Shown: one piece after another, positions 28,147 to 35,409 of the stretch
Layout of the letters: each line of letters starts with the position of its first letter
Position numbering within the stretch: the stretch's first letter is position 1
NCBI GenBank assembly: GCA_943355005.1
Contig: CALRDV010000010.1
Coordinates: 1-35,898, forward strand
From: Patescibacteria group bacterium
GTDB lineage: Bacteria; Patescibacteriota; Microgenomatia; UBA1400; MFAQ01
Length of the DNA: 35,898 bases
Direction: 5' to 3'
The notes under the pieces: model-generated
The model's database searches: none
What the model saw: the letters and a program-made list of their open reading frames with translations, nothing else
What the model was told of the DNA's origin: nothing
Program-made: the position numbers and the translations under genes

Positions 28147-28689
28147 ATGAAAAAGAAACTAAAAACAACTCCAAAAAAAATACAGAAAGTACGACAGCCT
28201 CAGACTGCTGAGAATAAGGTAAAGGTAGAAGTGGAAATCGGGGGAGTTGAGAATCTGGATGACGCTCTCGAAGTATCCCGAGCGGTGTTTGGACCAAATT
28301 CAGAGGAGATTGAAAAGTATCACAATAAAGAGGACTGGAAAGAAAAAATAGAAACAGGTGGGCTGTTGGTGATTGCCAAAGTAGATGGCGAGGTTGCAGG
28401 GTACATCGTGGCTTTCCGAACCAGTGATGAGGTGATGCATATGTGGGGAGCCGGGGTGTTACCTAGGTTTGATGATTTAGGAATCTTCTCAAATATGTTT
28501 GAGGAAATGGCTGTCAAGTGTAAACAGGATGGAATCAAAAAGATTACGCTACATACAATTGAGCAGAAATTCCCGGCAATGTACAAATTTGTGATGGAGC
28601 GGGGATTTGTGGAATATGAGAAAGAGTGGATTGATGATGGTCCGGACGCTCAGATAGAGAGGAGTAAGTTCGAGCTGAGTTTGGGGTAA
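28147..28689 (+). CDS. GNAT family N-acetyltransferase
   Basis: 180 aa from ATG 28147 (ATG 28144 is equally possible; the longer frame from 28069 runs through the upstream gene and terminator and is not used). A Lys/Gln-rich basic N-terminus of about 28 residues precedes the domain. The GNAT core: beta strands LLVIAKVDGEVAGYIVAFR and MHMWGAGVLPRFDDLGIFSNM (acetyl-CoA loop region, with an atypical RFDDLGI in place of RxxGxG), then KKITLHTIEQKFPAMYKFVMERGFVE. The substrate is unknown. The basic tail might bind nucleic acid or ribosomes. Confidence 0.8.
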   Translation: MKKKLKTTPKKIQKVRQPQTAENKVKVEVEIGGVENLDDALEVSRAVFGPNSEEIEKYHNKEDWKEKIETGGLLVIAKVDGEVAGYIVAFRTSDEVMHMWGAGVLPRFDDLGIFSNMFEEMAVKCKQDGIKKITLHTIEQKFPAMYKFVMERGFVEYEKEWIDDGPDAQIERSKFELSLG

Positions 28690-28719
28690 GGTAATAAATT
28701 GTACTGTAGATTAGCCATT

Positions 28720-28753
28720 AAAAAACCTCACCGATGTTTGGTGAGGTTTTTTT
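28720..28753 (-). terminator. Bidirectional terminator
   Basis: AAACCTCACC/GGTGAGGTTT with A-rich and T-rich flanks, between the convergent GNAT gene and the 52-aa basic protein gene. Confidence 0.8.
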
Positions 28754-28757
28754 CTTC

Positions 28758-28916
28758 TTACCGATGGTTGTGTCGGAAGTTCATCCGACGAGACTTGGCG
28801 TTGCGCGCCCGGTCTTTCTTGGTCAGCTTGCGATGTTTCTTGGTGGTGCGACCTGGAGTGGTCACGGCGGGATCGGTCACAAAGCTGTCTTTCTGGAAGA
28901 AATTGAAAAGGTTCAC
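28758..28916 (-). CDS. Small basic protein, 52 aa, strongly promoted
   Basis: GTG start at 28916, stop at 28758. The N-terminus is MNLFNFFQKDSFVTDP and the rest is very basic (GRTTKKHRKLTKKDRARNAK, then SRRMNFRHNHR). AGGAG lies 6 nt before the start. The promoter (28946-28974) is a perfect consensus. G/C-rich codons set it apart from its neighbours. Composition and expression signals are those of a ribosomal or nucleic-acid-binding protein, but it matches no ribosomal protein I know. A terminator follows directly. Confidence 0.75.
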   Translation of the reverse strand: MNLFNFFQKDSFVTDPAVTTPGRTTKKHRKLTKKDRARNAKSRRMNFRHNHR

Positions 28917-28945
28917 GGTACGCTCCTGTTAAAATATGTTGGAGT

Positions 28946-28974
28946 ATTATAACTCAAAATGACTTGAATGTCAA
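28946..28974 (-). promoter_or_regulatory. Perfect consensus promoter TTGACA-17-TATAAT
   Basis: On the minus strand, -35 is 28974-28969 and -10 is 28951-28946. It is the strongest promoter in the window and drives the 52-aa basic protein. Confidence 0.9.
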
Positions 28975-28987
28975 GCTATAGGTTAAT

Positions 28988-30268
28988 TTAACGGGAGTGG
29001 AGAATGGATTTTTGTATCTTGGCGAGCTTGGAGTATTGTCGTTCTGAAGCTATTGTTTTGGATATCACCGTGAGCTTGGTGAGGGTCTTGGGGTGCTTTG
29101 ATAAGTACTGGATCTTCTTGGCCAAGGATAGGCTGTTGGTAGAGAAAAGAAGGTCATCTCTGATCAAGTCGACACTGTTTAGGGCTTCATTCATGTCCTC
29201 TGAAAAAAGGTAAGGTTTGAGCTTGCGTGAGAGAATAAAGGGTTTTTGGTGAGATAAAGACAAGGAAAGGGGTCCCGAGGAAGACATAAACGTACGGTAT
29301 GGAAAGACGACTAGATTGGCTGCTTGATAATACAGGGAAATGTCTTTTTCATCGATAAAATCGGAGTGTTTGAGGTTTTTAATCGATTTTATAGAGTTGA
29401 TTAGTTTCTGAAAATATTTCTGATAGTGAAATTTGTGTTTTTGGTTGTGACTGGCACCTCCAGCCAAGACAAATTTAATATTGCGGTGAGGTGATAGTTC
29501 TTCGGCTGCTTTGACAAAAAGGTCGCTACCTTTGTACCAAGTGAGGTAACCAAAAGATAAGACAACAAAATCATCTTTGGAATATCCTAAGATTTTTTTG
29601 GCTTCGATTTGGGTGATTTTAGGTGAAATTTTTTGGACACCATGAGGTAAAACTACGATTTTTTCGGCAGGAATAAAAGCGGATAAACGTTCTTTGAGGT
29701 GGCCTTCCAATACAATAATCCGATGGCTTAAAATGCCTATCGACCGATAAAAAGAGGTAAGAGCCGGGTTAAATAACTTGGCTTTTAAACTATCTTTCTT
29801 GTAACCAAGGTGTCCGCGCAAGTCTTCTATCCGCGTGAGCACTTGGTGAAGTTCAATGGTGACGTTCTTATTTAGAGATCTAAGACTTATTAAAAAGGGG
29901 ATAAAAGCCAGGGTGGTTAGATCGCCTCCGAATGTGGAAAATTCGAACTCAATGAGGACATCCTTGGTGTAATTTAGCTTACTAAGAATCTTGGTAATTT
30001 GGGCAAAGCTAGTGGGTTGGTTTTTCTTGAAACAACGAATAATGAGAAGATTGTCCTCCTCTTCAATAGAGGAGTCCTTGTCTTCGTGAGTGATGACAAT
30101 TATCTTGTCGGTGCTAATTTTTTGTAATCCTAAAATACGATTCTTGGTGAAAGAAGCTAGAGCGTCTTTGTTCTTATCGTGGATGGTTCCTTTTTGAGGA
30201 TAGCTGCCAATCACCACCAAAGTATTGGGGTGGTTGAAACGGCTAATAAGAGACTGGCTTAACTTCAT
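28988..30268 (-). CDS. Glycosyltransferase, GT4-like (GT-B fold)
   Basis: 426 aa. The C-terminal half has the GT-B donor site: LSFGYLTWYKGSDLFVKAAE (about 238-257), KFVLAGG, and the ISLYYQAANLVVFPYR...SSSGPLSLSL stretch that corresponds to the nucleotide-sugar-binding EX7E region. The N-terminal acceptor domain (15-190) begins with LVVIGSYPQKG. It probably transfers a sugar onto an envelope glycan or protein. The mRNA has an extended -10 (TGATATACT) ending 9 nt before the ATG and no Shine-Dalgarno site, so it is nearly leaderless. A promoter for the 52-aa gene starts just after its stop. Confidence 0.87.
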   Translation of the reverse strand: MKLSQSLISRFNHPNTLVVIGSYPQKGTIHDKNKDALASFTKNRILGLQKISTDKIIVITHEDKDSSIEEEDNLLIIRCFKKNQPTSFAQITKILSKLNYTKDVLIEFEFSTFGGDLTTLAFIPFLISLRSLNKNVTIELHQVLTRIEDLRGHLGYKKDSLKAKLFNPALTSFYRSIGILSHRIIVLEGHLKERLSAFIPAEKIVVLPHGVQKISPKITQIEAKKILGYSKDDFVVLSFGYLTWYKGSDLFVKAAEELSPHRNIKFVLAGGASHNQKHKFHYQKYFQKLINSIKSIKNLKHSDFIDEKDISLYYQAANLVVFPYRTFMSSSGPLSLSLSHQKPFILSRKLKPYLFSEDMNEALNSVDLIRDDLLFSTNSLSLAKKIQYLSKHPKTLTKLTVISKTIASERQYSKLAKIQKSILHSR

Positions 30269-30277
30269 ATATCTTAT

Positions 30278-30286
30278 AGTATATCA
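30278..30286 (-). promoter_or_regulatory. Extended -10 of a near-leaderless glycosyltransferase transcript
   Basis: TGATATACT on the minus strand; TATACT ends 9 nt before the ATG. Confidence 0.5.
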
Positions 30287-30305
30287 CATTGGGTTCAAAA
30301 AAGCA

Positions 30306-30337
30306 ATAAAAATCCCCGGACGAGTTGTCCGGGGATT
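30306..30337 (-). terminator. Strong rho-independent terminator
   Basis: AATCCCCGGAC/GTCCGGGGATT with TTTTT on the minus strand; it ends the gene at 30356. Confidence 0.9.
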
Positions 30338-30355
30338 GGTTTGAAACTTGGAAGT

Positions 30356-31420
30356 TTATTTGAGGACGCCCTCGGGATCGTAAATGACGATGCCTGGGTG
30401 CTGGGTGAGGATCCAGTCCTTCATCATGGAGCCGGACCAGTTGGCCGGGAAGATGTGGTGCTCCAACTGAGCGTCAAAGGTCACCAGGACGTTGTCCTGA
30501 GCGTTGTCGAAGAGCATGGCCTTGAAGCCGTCTTCGAAGTTGCCGAAGGTGACGCTCTGGCAGTTGATCGCGCCGAAGGAATAGTTGTGCTTTACGCCGT
30601 CAATTTCGCCGTAGAATTCCTGGCGAAGCGGGGTCTTCAGGTGCTCGCACGACTTCGGGTCGAACGACTTGTTGGCTTCGCTGAGCGGCTTGTAGGGATT
30701 GTTCGCGTCGAACGCGTAAACCTTGTTGTACTGCTCGGGGTCGTGAACGACCATCAAGAAGCCTGAAATTAGGTTCTGTTCCACGCGTCCGTCCCATTTG
30801 CCAGCGGCGGTTCGATCCAGGGAGATCAACTTGCCTTCGTAGCTGGAGCACTCGTTGGAGTAGAACCAGAACGAACCTTCGCGATAGCTGAACACACCAG
30901 CCTGGTCGTGATTGACAATGAAAATGTCAGTACGGTCAATATCTACACCGGGCAGGCGTCCTTCGAATTGGAAGAAGCCATCATTTTCGACAGCGAATGA
31001 TTTCAGATCGGAATAGGCGATGACATGAAGACCATTCGACATTGTTTCTTTCGTGGCCAAGTACGGCCGGAAAGTGTCAGGGGACTCGCTCCAGCAGACG
31101 CTCAAGAGTTCGTCTTGTGAAGCGGCCTGTTCCGGGGCGATGGAAGGCGGGGTGGCGATTTCTTCATCTTGAATGGTGGGGGCTGAAGCCTCTGAGGGTG
31201 ACTCACTGACGGGGTTGGTGTTTTTGCCGATCCAGCCGAAGCTGCGGGCGGCGAAGATGCCTGAGAGCCCGAGGATGATGCAGCCGATTAAGATTGCAGC
31301 AATGGTCGAGAGAATGGCGGCGGTTTTGTCGGCCGCTCTGTAGATCCAGATACCGAGACCCACCAGGATCCCGATGCCGAGCACGAAAGCGATTACAAAA
31401 AAGACAGCAGCAAAGTTCAT
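30356..31420 (-). CDS. Membrane-anchored orphan protein (354 aa), GC-rich codons
   Basis: Two N-terminal TM helices (about 4-26 and 33-57), a Ser/Pro/Glu-rich linker (65-105), then a domain of about 250 residues predicted outside or facing the envelope, with Cys pairs near SVCWSES, SNECSSYE, SCEHLK and INCQS. I recognise no family. Start 31420 is chosen because AAGGAG lies 6 nt upstream of this ATG. The coding sequence is clearly richer in G/C than nearby genes, perhaps because of codon adaptation to high expression or because it was acquired. A TATAAT box (31548-31543) precedes it with a leader of about 115 nt. Confidence 0.8.
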   Translation of the reverse strand: MNFAAVFFVIAFVLGIGILVGLGIWIYRAADKTAAILSTIAAILIGCIILGLSGIFAARSFGWIGKNTNPVSESPSEASAPTIQDEEIATPPSIAPEQAASQDELLSVCWSESPDTFRPYLATKETMSNGLHVIAYSDLKSFAVENDGFFQFEGRLPGVDIDRTDIFIVNHDQAGVFSYREGSFWFYSNECSSYEGKLISLDRTAAGKWDGRVEQNLISGFLMVVHDPEQYNKVYAFDANNPYKPLSEANKSFDPKSCEHLKTPLRQEFYGEIDGVKHNYSFGAINCQSVTFGNFEDGFKAMLFDNAQDNVLVTFDAQLEHHIFPANWSGSMMKDWILTQHPGIVIYDPEGVLK

Positions 31421-31582
31421 AATATTCTCCTTCAGAGAAAAGTGAATTTCCGCCATTTTGCAATGGTCGGATTAATTGAAACTTCCAAAAATTTCAAGGT
31501 ACAGCCTCCGAACACTAGCTTGAGGTCTGCTCTCCAGACTCAATTATAAGCCAAGGGAGCAGGGCTCAAGGCCCTACAACTT

Positions 31583-32101
31583 TTAAGCGCGTTTGGCGAA
31601 GATAAATGAAGCTAAACCAGCCAGATAGGAAAGTCCGGCAAAGTTGAACATGATAGCATCTTCGGCACCAGTGTCGACCACGATGTGCTCGGTACAGGTG
31701 TTGGCTGAGCCATAAACCGGGGTACAAACTAGAGTTTTGGTTATCTTGGTGACCTTTTTCTCGGTTGAAGCGATATTCTCTCCGCCTTTGGAGGTGATGA
31801 CAGGCTCAGTAATGGTAGGAAGAGGCGTAATTTTGTTTGTAGGAGTTAGTGTGACAGAGGGAGTGGCCGTAGCTTTGAGGCTAGGAGTCAAAACAGCCTG
31901 GGTGGGGGAGGAGGTGGGCTGGTTGAGGCCGAAGAAGGACTTCTTGGAAGCGTCAGAATTATCAGCAGTGTTGTCCAACTGATTGGCTGAGATGCCAAAA
32001 AGGTTTAGCGGGCGAGCAGGAATACTGCGCTTGGCTAAAGCGTAGGTAATAGCTCCGGTGAGCACCAAGATAATGAGTATGATGGGTAGAAGTTGCTTCA
32101 T
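31583..32101 (-). CDS. Secreted Pro/Thr-rich protein with VDTGA sorting-like tail
   Basis: 172 aa. N-terminal TM or signal helix (4-23), a Thr/Pro/Ser-rich spacer (60-105), a short Cys pair (Cys126, Cys136), and a C-terminal VDTGAED motif (142-148) followed by a hydrophobic segment (FAGLSYLAGLASFIFA) and a positive tail (KRA). This C-terminal layout is that of an LPxTG-type sorting signal with a DTG variant, so a sortase-like enzyme elsewhere may attach it to the envelope. The start at 32101 directly follows a full promoter (TTGACA-17-TATACT) with 9 nt between -10 and ATG, so it is leaderless or nearly so; upstream in-frame starts lie inside the promoter. Confidence 0.8.
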   Translation of the reverse strand: MKQLLPIILIILVLTGAITYALAKRSIPARPLNLFGISANQLDNTADNSDASKKSFFGLNQPTSSPTQAVLTPSLKATATPSVTLTPTNKITPLPTITEPVITSKGGENIASTEKKVTKITKTLVCTPVYGSANTCTEHIVVDTGAEDAIMFNFAGLSYLAGLASFIFAKRA

Positions 32102-32110
32102 ATGTGGGGT

Positions 32111-32139
32111 AGTATAACATGCAATGTGTAGTTTGTCAA
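32111..32139 (-). promoter_or_regulatory. Promoter TTGACA-17-TATACT, leaderless
   Basis: On the minus strand, -35 is 32139-32134 and -10 is 32116-32111. The ATG at 32101 falls at about +1 to +3. Confidence 0.75.
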
Positions 32140-32171
32140 TTAATATGGGACGTTTCAGACAGGGTGTAAAG

Positions 32172-32200
32172 TTGACAAAACTATAGGTTTGTGATATATT
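32172..32200 (+). promoter_or_regulatory. Promoter TTGACA-17-TATATT with extended -10
   Basis: TTGACA 32172-32177 and TGATATATT ending at 32200. The leader (about 80 nt) holds a hairpin CTTGGCCTC/GAGGCTAAG (about 32213-32244) and AAGGAGG before the ATG. Confidence 0.8.
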
Positions 32201-32288
32201 ACAGGTCATGGCTTGGCCTCGAATGTAAGTGATGTGAGGCTAAGTGTCCCCTAAATAATTAATTTTTTCAATCCCCAAGGAGGATGAT

Positions 32289-33116
32289 ATGGCTGATTTT
32301 TCACCGCGTGACTCTGCATATAATAAAGCGCAACGAAGACTGAAGTATTATCAAATGATTACAGTTGTGGCTGTGGCTTCGATTTTTGCTTATGCGGCCT
32401 TCAAGCCGACTGAGACGCCCATCGTGGCAGTTACGGTGACCGCTTCAACGACTCCGGTCGCGACCGTGACTTCGGCCAAGCCCGTACAACCTGTTTTGCA
32501 GGCTACATTGGTGCCTGTTCCGAGCCCGACGAATGTGATCTCGACGAGCGAAAGTGTGTTCGTACAAAAGAGCGCTTGGTCGTTCACGTACAAGCTTCGC
32601 TTCAAAGTTGGTGAAGCGTGCTACGGAAACCACGGTGGCGGTATGGTATGGCTGAAAACCGGACAGTATATGTCGGAGTGCAAAGTCGACGACGTAACGG
32701 TGCTTGAGCTGAGTACTGCATCGAAGATTCCCGATTTTCTGGCGGTGGAGCCGAAAGGTGTTGAACCCAAGGCTGATCGCGCTATCAATGAGGGAAATTT
32801 CAAGTCCAATATTGAAACCTTGAACATGCATGTGCTGACCAAAGGTTTTAAGTGGGCGTGTGAACTGAGCTCGAAAGCCAATCAAGACGCACATCCTGAC
32901 TATACTGTTGCGATTCTTGAGTCGTCTCAGGTGCTGGCTGGGTACTCTGGCACATGCTATCAGATTAGCGCAGCCCAACAGCACCAAACTATCCTTTTCC
33001 TCGTCAGTGAGGTAAATAGTTTGGTAGCCAACGACCCGCAATCCTTGGTTTTCTTGAAGGATGTTGGAATACAAGGTGATCTGTTTGGAAAGCACGACTA
33101 CGCGGTCGTGAAGTAA
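32289..33116 (+). CDS. Membrane-anchored orphan protein (275 aa)
   Basis: A short cytoplasmic N-terminus, one TM helix (about 21-38), a Thr/Val/Pro-rich stalk (40-85), and an external domain (about 95-275) with cysteines near EACYGN, SECKVD, WACELS and GTCYQ that could form two disulfides. I recognise no family. The layout resembles the protein at 30356, as does the G/C-rich codon usage, though I see no clear sequence identity. A strong promoter, a structured leader, a good Shine-Dalgarno site (AAGGAGG, 5 nt) and a terminator suggest an abundant envelope protein. Confidence 0.8.
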   Translation: MADFSPRDSAYNKAQRRLKYYQMITVVAVASIFAYAAFKPTETPIVAVTVTASTTPVATVTSAKPVQPVLQATLVPVPSPTNVISTSESVFVQKSAWSFTYKLRFKVGEACYGNHGGGMVWLKTGQYMSECKVDDVTVLELSTASKIPDFLAVEPKGVEPKADRAINEGNFKSNIETLNMHVLTKGFKWACELSSKANQDAHPDYTVAILESSQVLAGYSGTCYQISAAQQHQTILFLVSEVNSLVANDPQSLVFLKDVGIQGDLFGKHDYAVVK

Positions 33117-33132
33117 TTCGTTTATGTTCGTT

Positions 33133-33165
33133 AAAGGGACTCTCAATGTAGAGTCCCTTTTTATT
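33133..33165 (+). terminator. Rho-independent terminator
   Basis: AAAGGGACTCT/AGAGTCCCTTT followed by TTATTT. Confidence 0.85.
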
Positions 33166-33208
33166 TGGTTTGAAAAGGCATAAATAGGAAATCTATTGGG
33201 GTGGTGAT

Positions 33209-33400
33209 ATGATAAGAATTAGATTGGTTAAGAAACTTGCCTGGACAATTAAGGTTAGTTTTGGTCGCCAGGTAGAAGGCGAGAGTGATTTTATCGGCAA
33301 AATTTCAAAAAAGTTAGGTATAAATATCGATGTTATTGGCTCTTTATGGGCTCTTTTTCTTGCATCTAGAATATTAGCAATCCACGGAATGGCGTTCTAG
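33209..33400 (+). CDS. Small protein, 63 aa, unknown
   Basis: Basic N-terminal half (MIRIRLVKKLAWTIKVSFGR) and one hydrophobic segment near the C-terminus (VIGSLWALFLASRILAI). A weak Shine-Dalgarno site (GGTGGTG) lies before the ATG. The next gene starts 18 nt after its stop, so the two are probably co-transcribed. No family recognised. Confidence 0.55.
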   Translation: MIRIRLVKKLAWTIKVSFGRQVEGESDFIGKISKKLGINIDVIGSLWALFLASRILAIHGMAF

Positions 33401-33418
33401 GTGAAATGAATAAAAAAA

Positions 33419-34297
33419 ATGAAAACAATTGAATCCGTTGGTGCTCGTCAGAATGAGTGGGTGTTAGGACATTTAGATTTTGAGCAAGAAATTTCCAAGA
33501 AGAGTGAGGAAATATCGCATGCAGTAGAGTTTGATGCTTTAGTGCAGAAGCTTAAATATGCCGTATCCTTCGACCAGGATAGTATTGCTATGGCTGGTGA
33601 ATTGGTTGGGGATTTTGAATTGAACGTTGAAGACTGGTTTATGTTCGTCAAGCTTAATTCCGATGAAAAAATTAAGGGGATTGCTAAAGGTTCGAATGGT
33701 CAAATTTATCGAATGGTTTTGGGTGAGACCCCTCTGGCAAAGAGTATTGACGAAGAAGTTTCTTCTGAGTCGTTACTTTTGGGAATTGCTATTACGGCAG
33801 CCAAACTTGAGAAAGTTCGTGATTTGATGGGGAATACTCATCTTCAGCATATTGCAGACTCCTATATTTCAGAACTCTACTCCAAAAGGGATTTAATCTT
33901 GTTTCCTGAGGGATGGATGGATCGGAAGGCCTCGTCTCCTAGATTCGGCGATTTAAAAATGTCTGAGGCCGGAAAAATTAGACTTGACTTGTTCTTGGGT
34001 TTGGGGGGAGTTACTTTGGCATTTTTAGTTCTTCTTGGTGGTGATAATCCTGTAGTGGACGTATCTTCGGTGATTGCTGAATATGGGCGAAGTATCAAGG
34101 AGGATAATGCTCAGGCATTAATAGAATATCCTTATGATATTTCTAGCGATTATTCCAATTCTGGGTACAGTGCTTGCCAACTTCCATCGGATTGTTTAGC
34201 CGGAGTTGAGTCGTGTTTGCCTGGTGACGTGCCCAATCCATTGGGAGAGGGGACACAGATGTTAGGGTATTGCGTGCCTGACTCTGACAATAAGTAG
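33419..34297 (+). CDS. Single-TM orphan protein with Cys-rich external tail (292 aa)
   Basis: Residues 1-185 are charged and helical and should be cytoplasmic. One TM helix (about 190-208, LDLFLGLGGVTLAFLVLL) leads to an external tail of about 80 residues with four cysteines (CQLPSDCLAG, ESCLPGD, LGYC). No signal peptide, so the topology is probably N-in. I recognise no family. The Cys pattern suggests a small disulfide-bonded knot outside the cell. The upstream spacing suggests an operon with the 63-aa gene. Confidence 0.75.
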   Translation: MKTIESVGARQNEWVLGHLDFEQEISKKSEEISHAVEFDALVQKLKYAVSFDQDSIAMAGELVGDFELNVEDWFMFVKLNSDEKIKGIAKGSNGQIYRMVLGETPLAKSIDEEVSSESLLLGIAITAAKLEKVRDLMGNTHLQHIADSYISELYSKRDLILFPEGWMDRKASSPRFGDLKMSEAGKIRLDLFLGLGGVTLAFLVLLGGDNPVVDVSSVIAEYGRSIKEDNAQALIEYPYDISSDYSNSGYSACQLPSDCLAGVESCLPGDVPNPLGEGTQMLGYCVPDSDNK

Positions 34298-34338
34298 TCT
34301 ATGGGTGTATCTGACAATAATTGGGAATAACCCATAGC

Positions 34339-34367
34339 TTGACATATTGGATATAGTGTGATACTAT
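34339..34367 (+). promoter_or_regulatory. Promoter TTGACA-17-TACTAT with extended -10
   Basis: TTGACA 34339-34344 and TGATACTAT ending at 34367, the same TGTGATA form as at 32191. The leader is about 70 nt and ends in AAAGGAGG. Confidence 0.75.
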
Positions 34368-34445
34368 TTGTTCCTAAGTTCTTTAACCTATATCTGTGCA
34401 CCCAATGGGGACCAGTAAACAGAAATTTTGCCAAAGGAGGCAAAA

Positions 34446-34649
34446 ATGTTCAAAAAAATCTTTATCGTTTTGGTATTGATCACCTTGTTGGCAGCCGCCT
34501 TTGGTACTGCATGGTATTTCAGCTTTAGTCCAGCCTTACGCGGCTACGCCGTAACCATGAAGGCTGACAGCATCACTCGCTCTGTTGAGTGGACTGGCTA
34601 TACTATTACTCACTTCCACACACCCCCTTGTGTGGACGGCACCTGCTGA
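34446..34649 (+). CDS. Small secreted or membrane-anchored protein (67 aa)
   Basis: A signal-peptide-like N-terminus (MFKKIFIVLVLITLLAAAFG) is followed by about 47 residues ending in PPCVDGTC. The two cysteines could form a disulfide or a metal site. AAAGGAGG lies 5 nt before ATG 34446; the upstream start at 34428 overlaps the Shine-Dalgarno site and is rejected. It is a single-gene unit with a strong promoter and a terminator (34664). No family recognised. Confidence 0.75.
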   Translation: MFKKIFIVLVLITLLAAAFGTAWYFSFSPALRGYAVTMKADSITRSVEWTGYTITHFHTPPCVDGTC

Positions 34650-34663
34650 TTGCAATCATAAAA

Positions 34664-34691
34664 AGTCCGCTCAAATAGAGCGGATTTTTTG
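34664..34691 (+). terminator. Rho-independent terminator
   Basis: TCCGCTC/GAGCGGA with T6. Confidence 0.85.
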
Positions 34692-34707
34692 TGCTTAAAG
34701 TTGGAAT

Positions 34708-35406
34708 ATGAGATACTTAAAACAGATGAATCGAAAATTAGTTTTCTGGATAATTTTATCTTCCATTTTCTTGGGTCTGGCAATTGCTTTTCTTGCCTAT
34801 TCACATTGGGGTAGAACTCTAATTTATTATGATGAGCACAAAATGGCTCCAGGCTTAGGAGAAAAATTTGTCGATAAGGCAGGTAAATTTCTTCTAGTAA
34901 ATAGAGAAGATAAAACTGATACTAATCTAATCGACGAAGGAGAGTTAACCAAATTTGATGTAAATTTATATGATGTAAATTACATTCCTGCTCATACTGC
35001 CATGGAGTATGTTGTTGGCTACTTCCAAGATTGGGAAGATATCCAAGATACCAATGATAAGTATATAGTTTTGAATCTAGGCGATGATATTGTAGTGAGG
35101 TATAGATTGGTTTTAGATGAAAATATCACAAAAAAACTAAGAGAATCTATGATAATGGTCGAAAATACCGGGGTTATTAAGCCAAAAAAACCAAAAATAA
35201 CTAAGGTAGTTAATCGACGTTTGAGTGCTTTGGGCTTCAATAAAATCAAGTCGTTAATTAAATCGGGTGATGTCATCGCGATTCTCCCCAAAACGACCAA
35301 TTACACCACTCTCTCGAAAGATTCAAATGGGCACACACTAATCGATTTTGTAGTATTAAGAAGGTCGTTCGGTTATTATGAAGTTTATAATCAACTTTTG
35401 TTTTAA
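34708..35406 (+). CDS. Single-TM orphan protein (232 aa)
   Basis: One N-terminal TM helix (about 10-31) with a basic start (MRYLKQMNRK), then about 200 residues predicted outside with strand-rich stretches (KYIVLNLGDDIVVRYRLVLDE). The C-terminal third (LSALGFNKIKSLIKSGDVIAILP ... DFVVLRRSFGYYEVYNQ) resembles small alpha/beta sensor-like folds, but I assign no family. ATG 34726 is an alternative start. It ends 3 nt before the next gene, so the pair is probably co-transcribed; a role with that surface protein is plausible. Confidence 0.7.
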   Translation: MRYLKQMNRKLVFWIILSSIFLGLAIAFLAYSHWGRTLIYYDEHKMAPGLGEKFVDKAGKFLLVNREDKTDTNLIDEGELTKFDVNLYDVNYIPAHTAMEYVVGYFQDWEDIQDTNDKYIVLNLGDDIVVRYRLVLDENITKKLRESMIMVENTGVIKPKKPKITKVVNRRLSALGFNKIKSLIKSGDVIAILPKTTNYTTLSKDSNGHTLIDFVVLRRSFGYYEVYNQLLF

Positions 35407-35409
35407 TAC

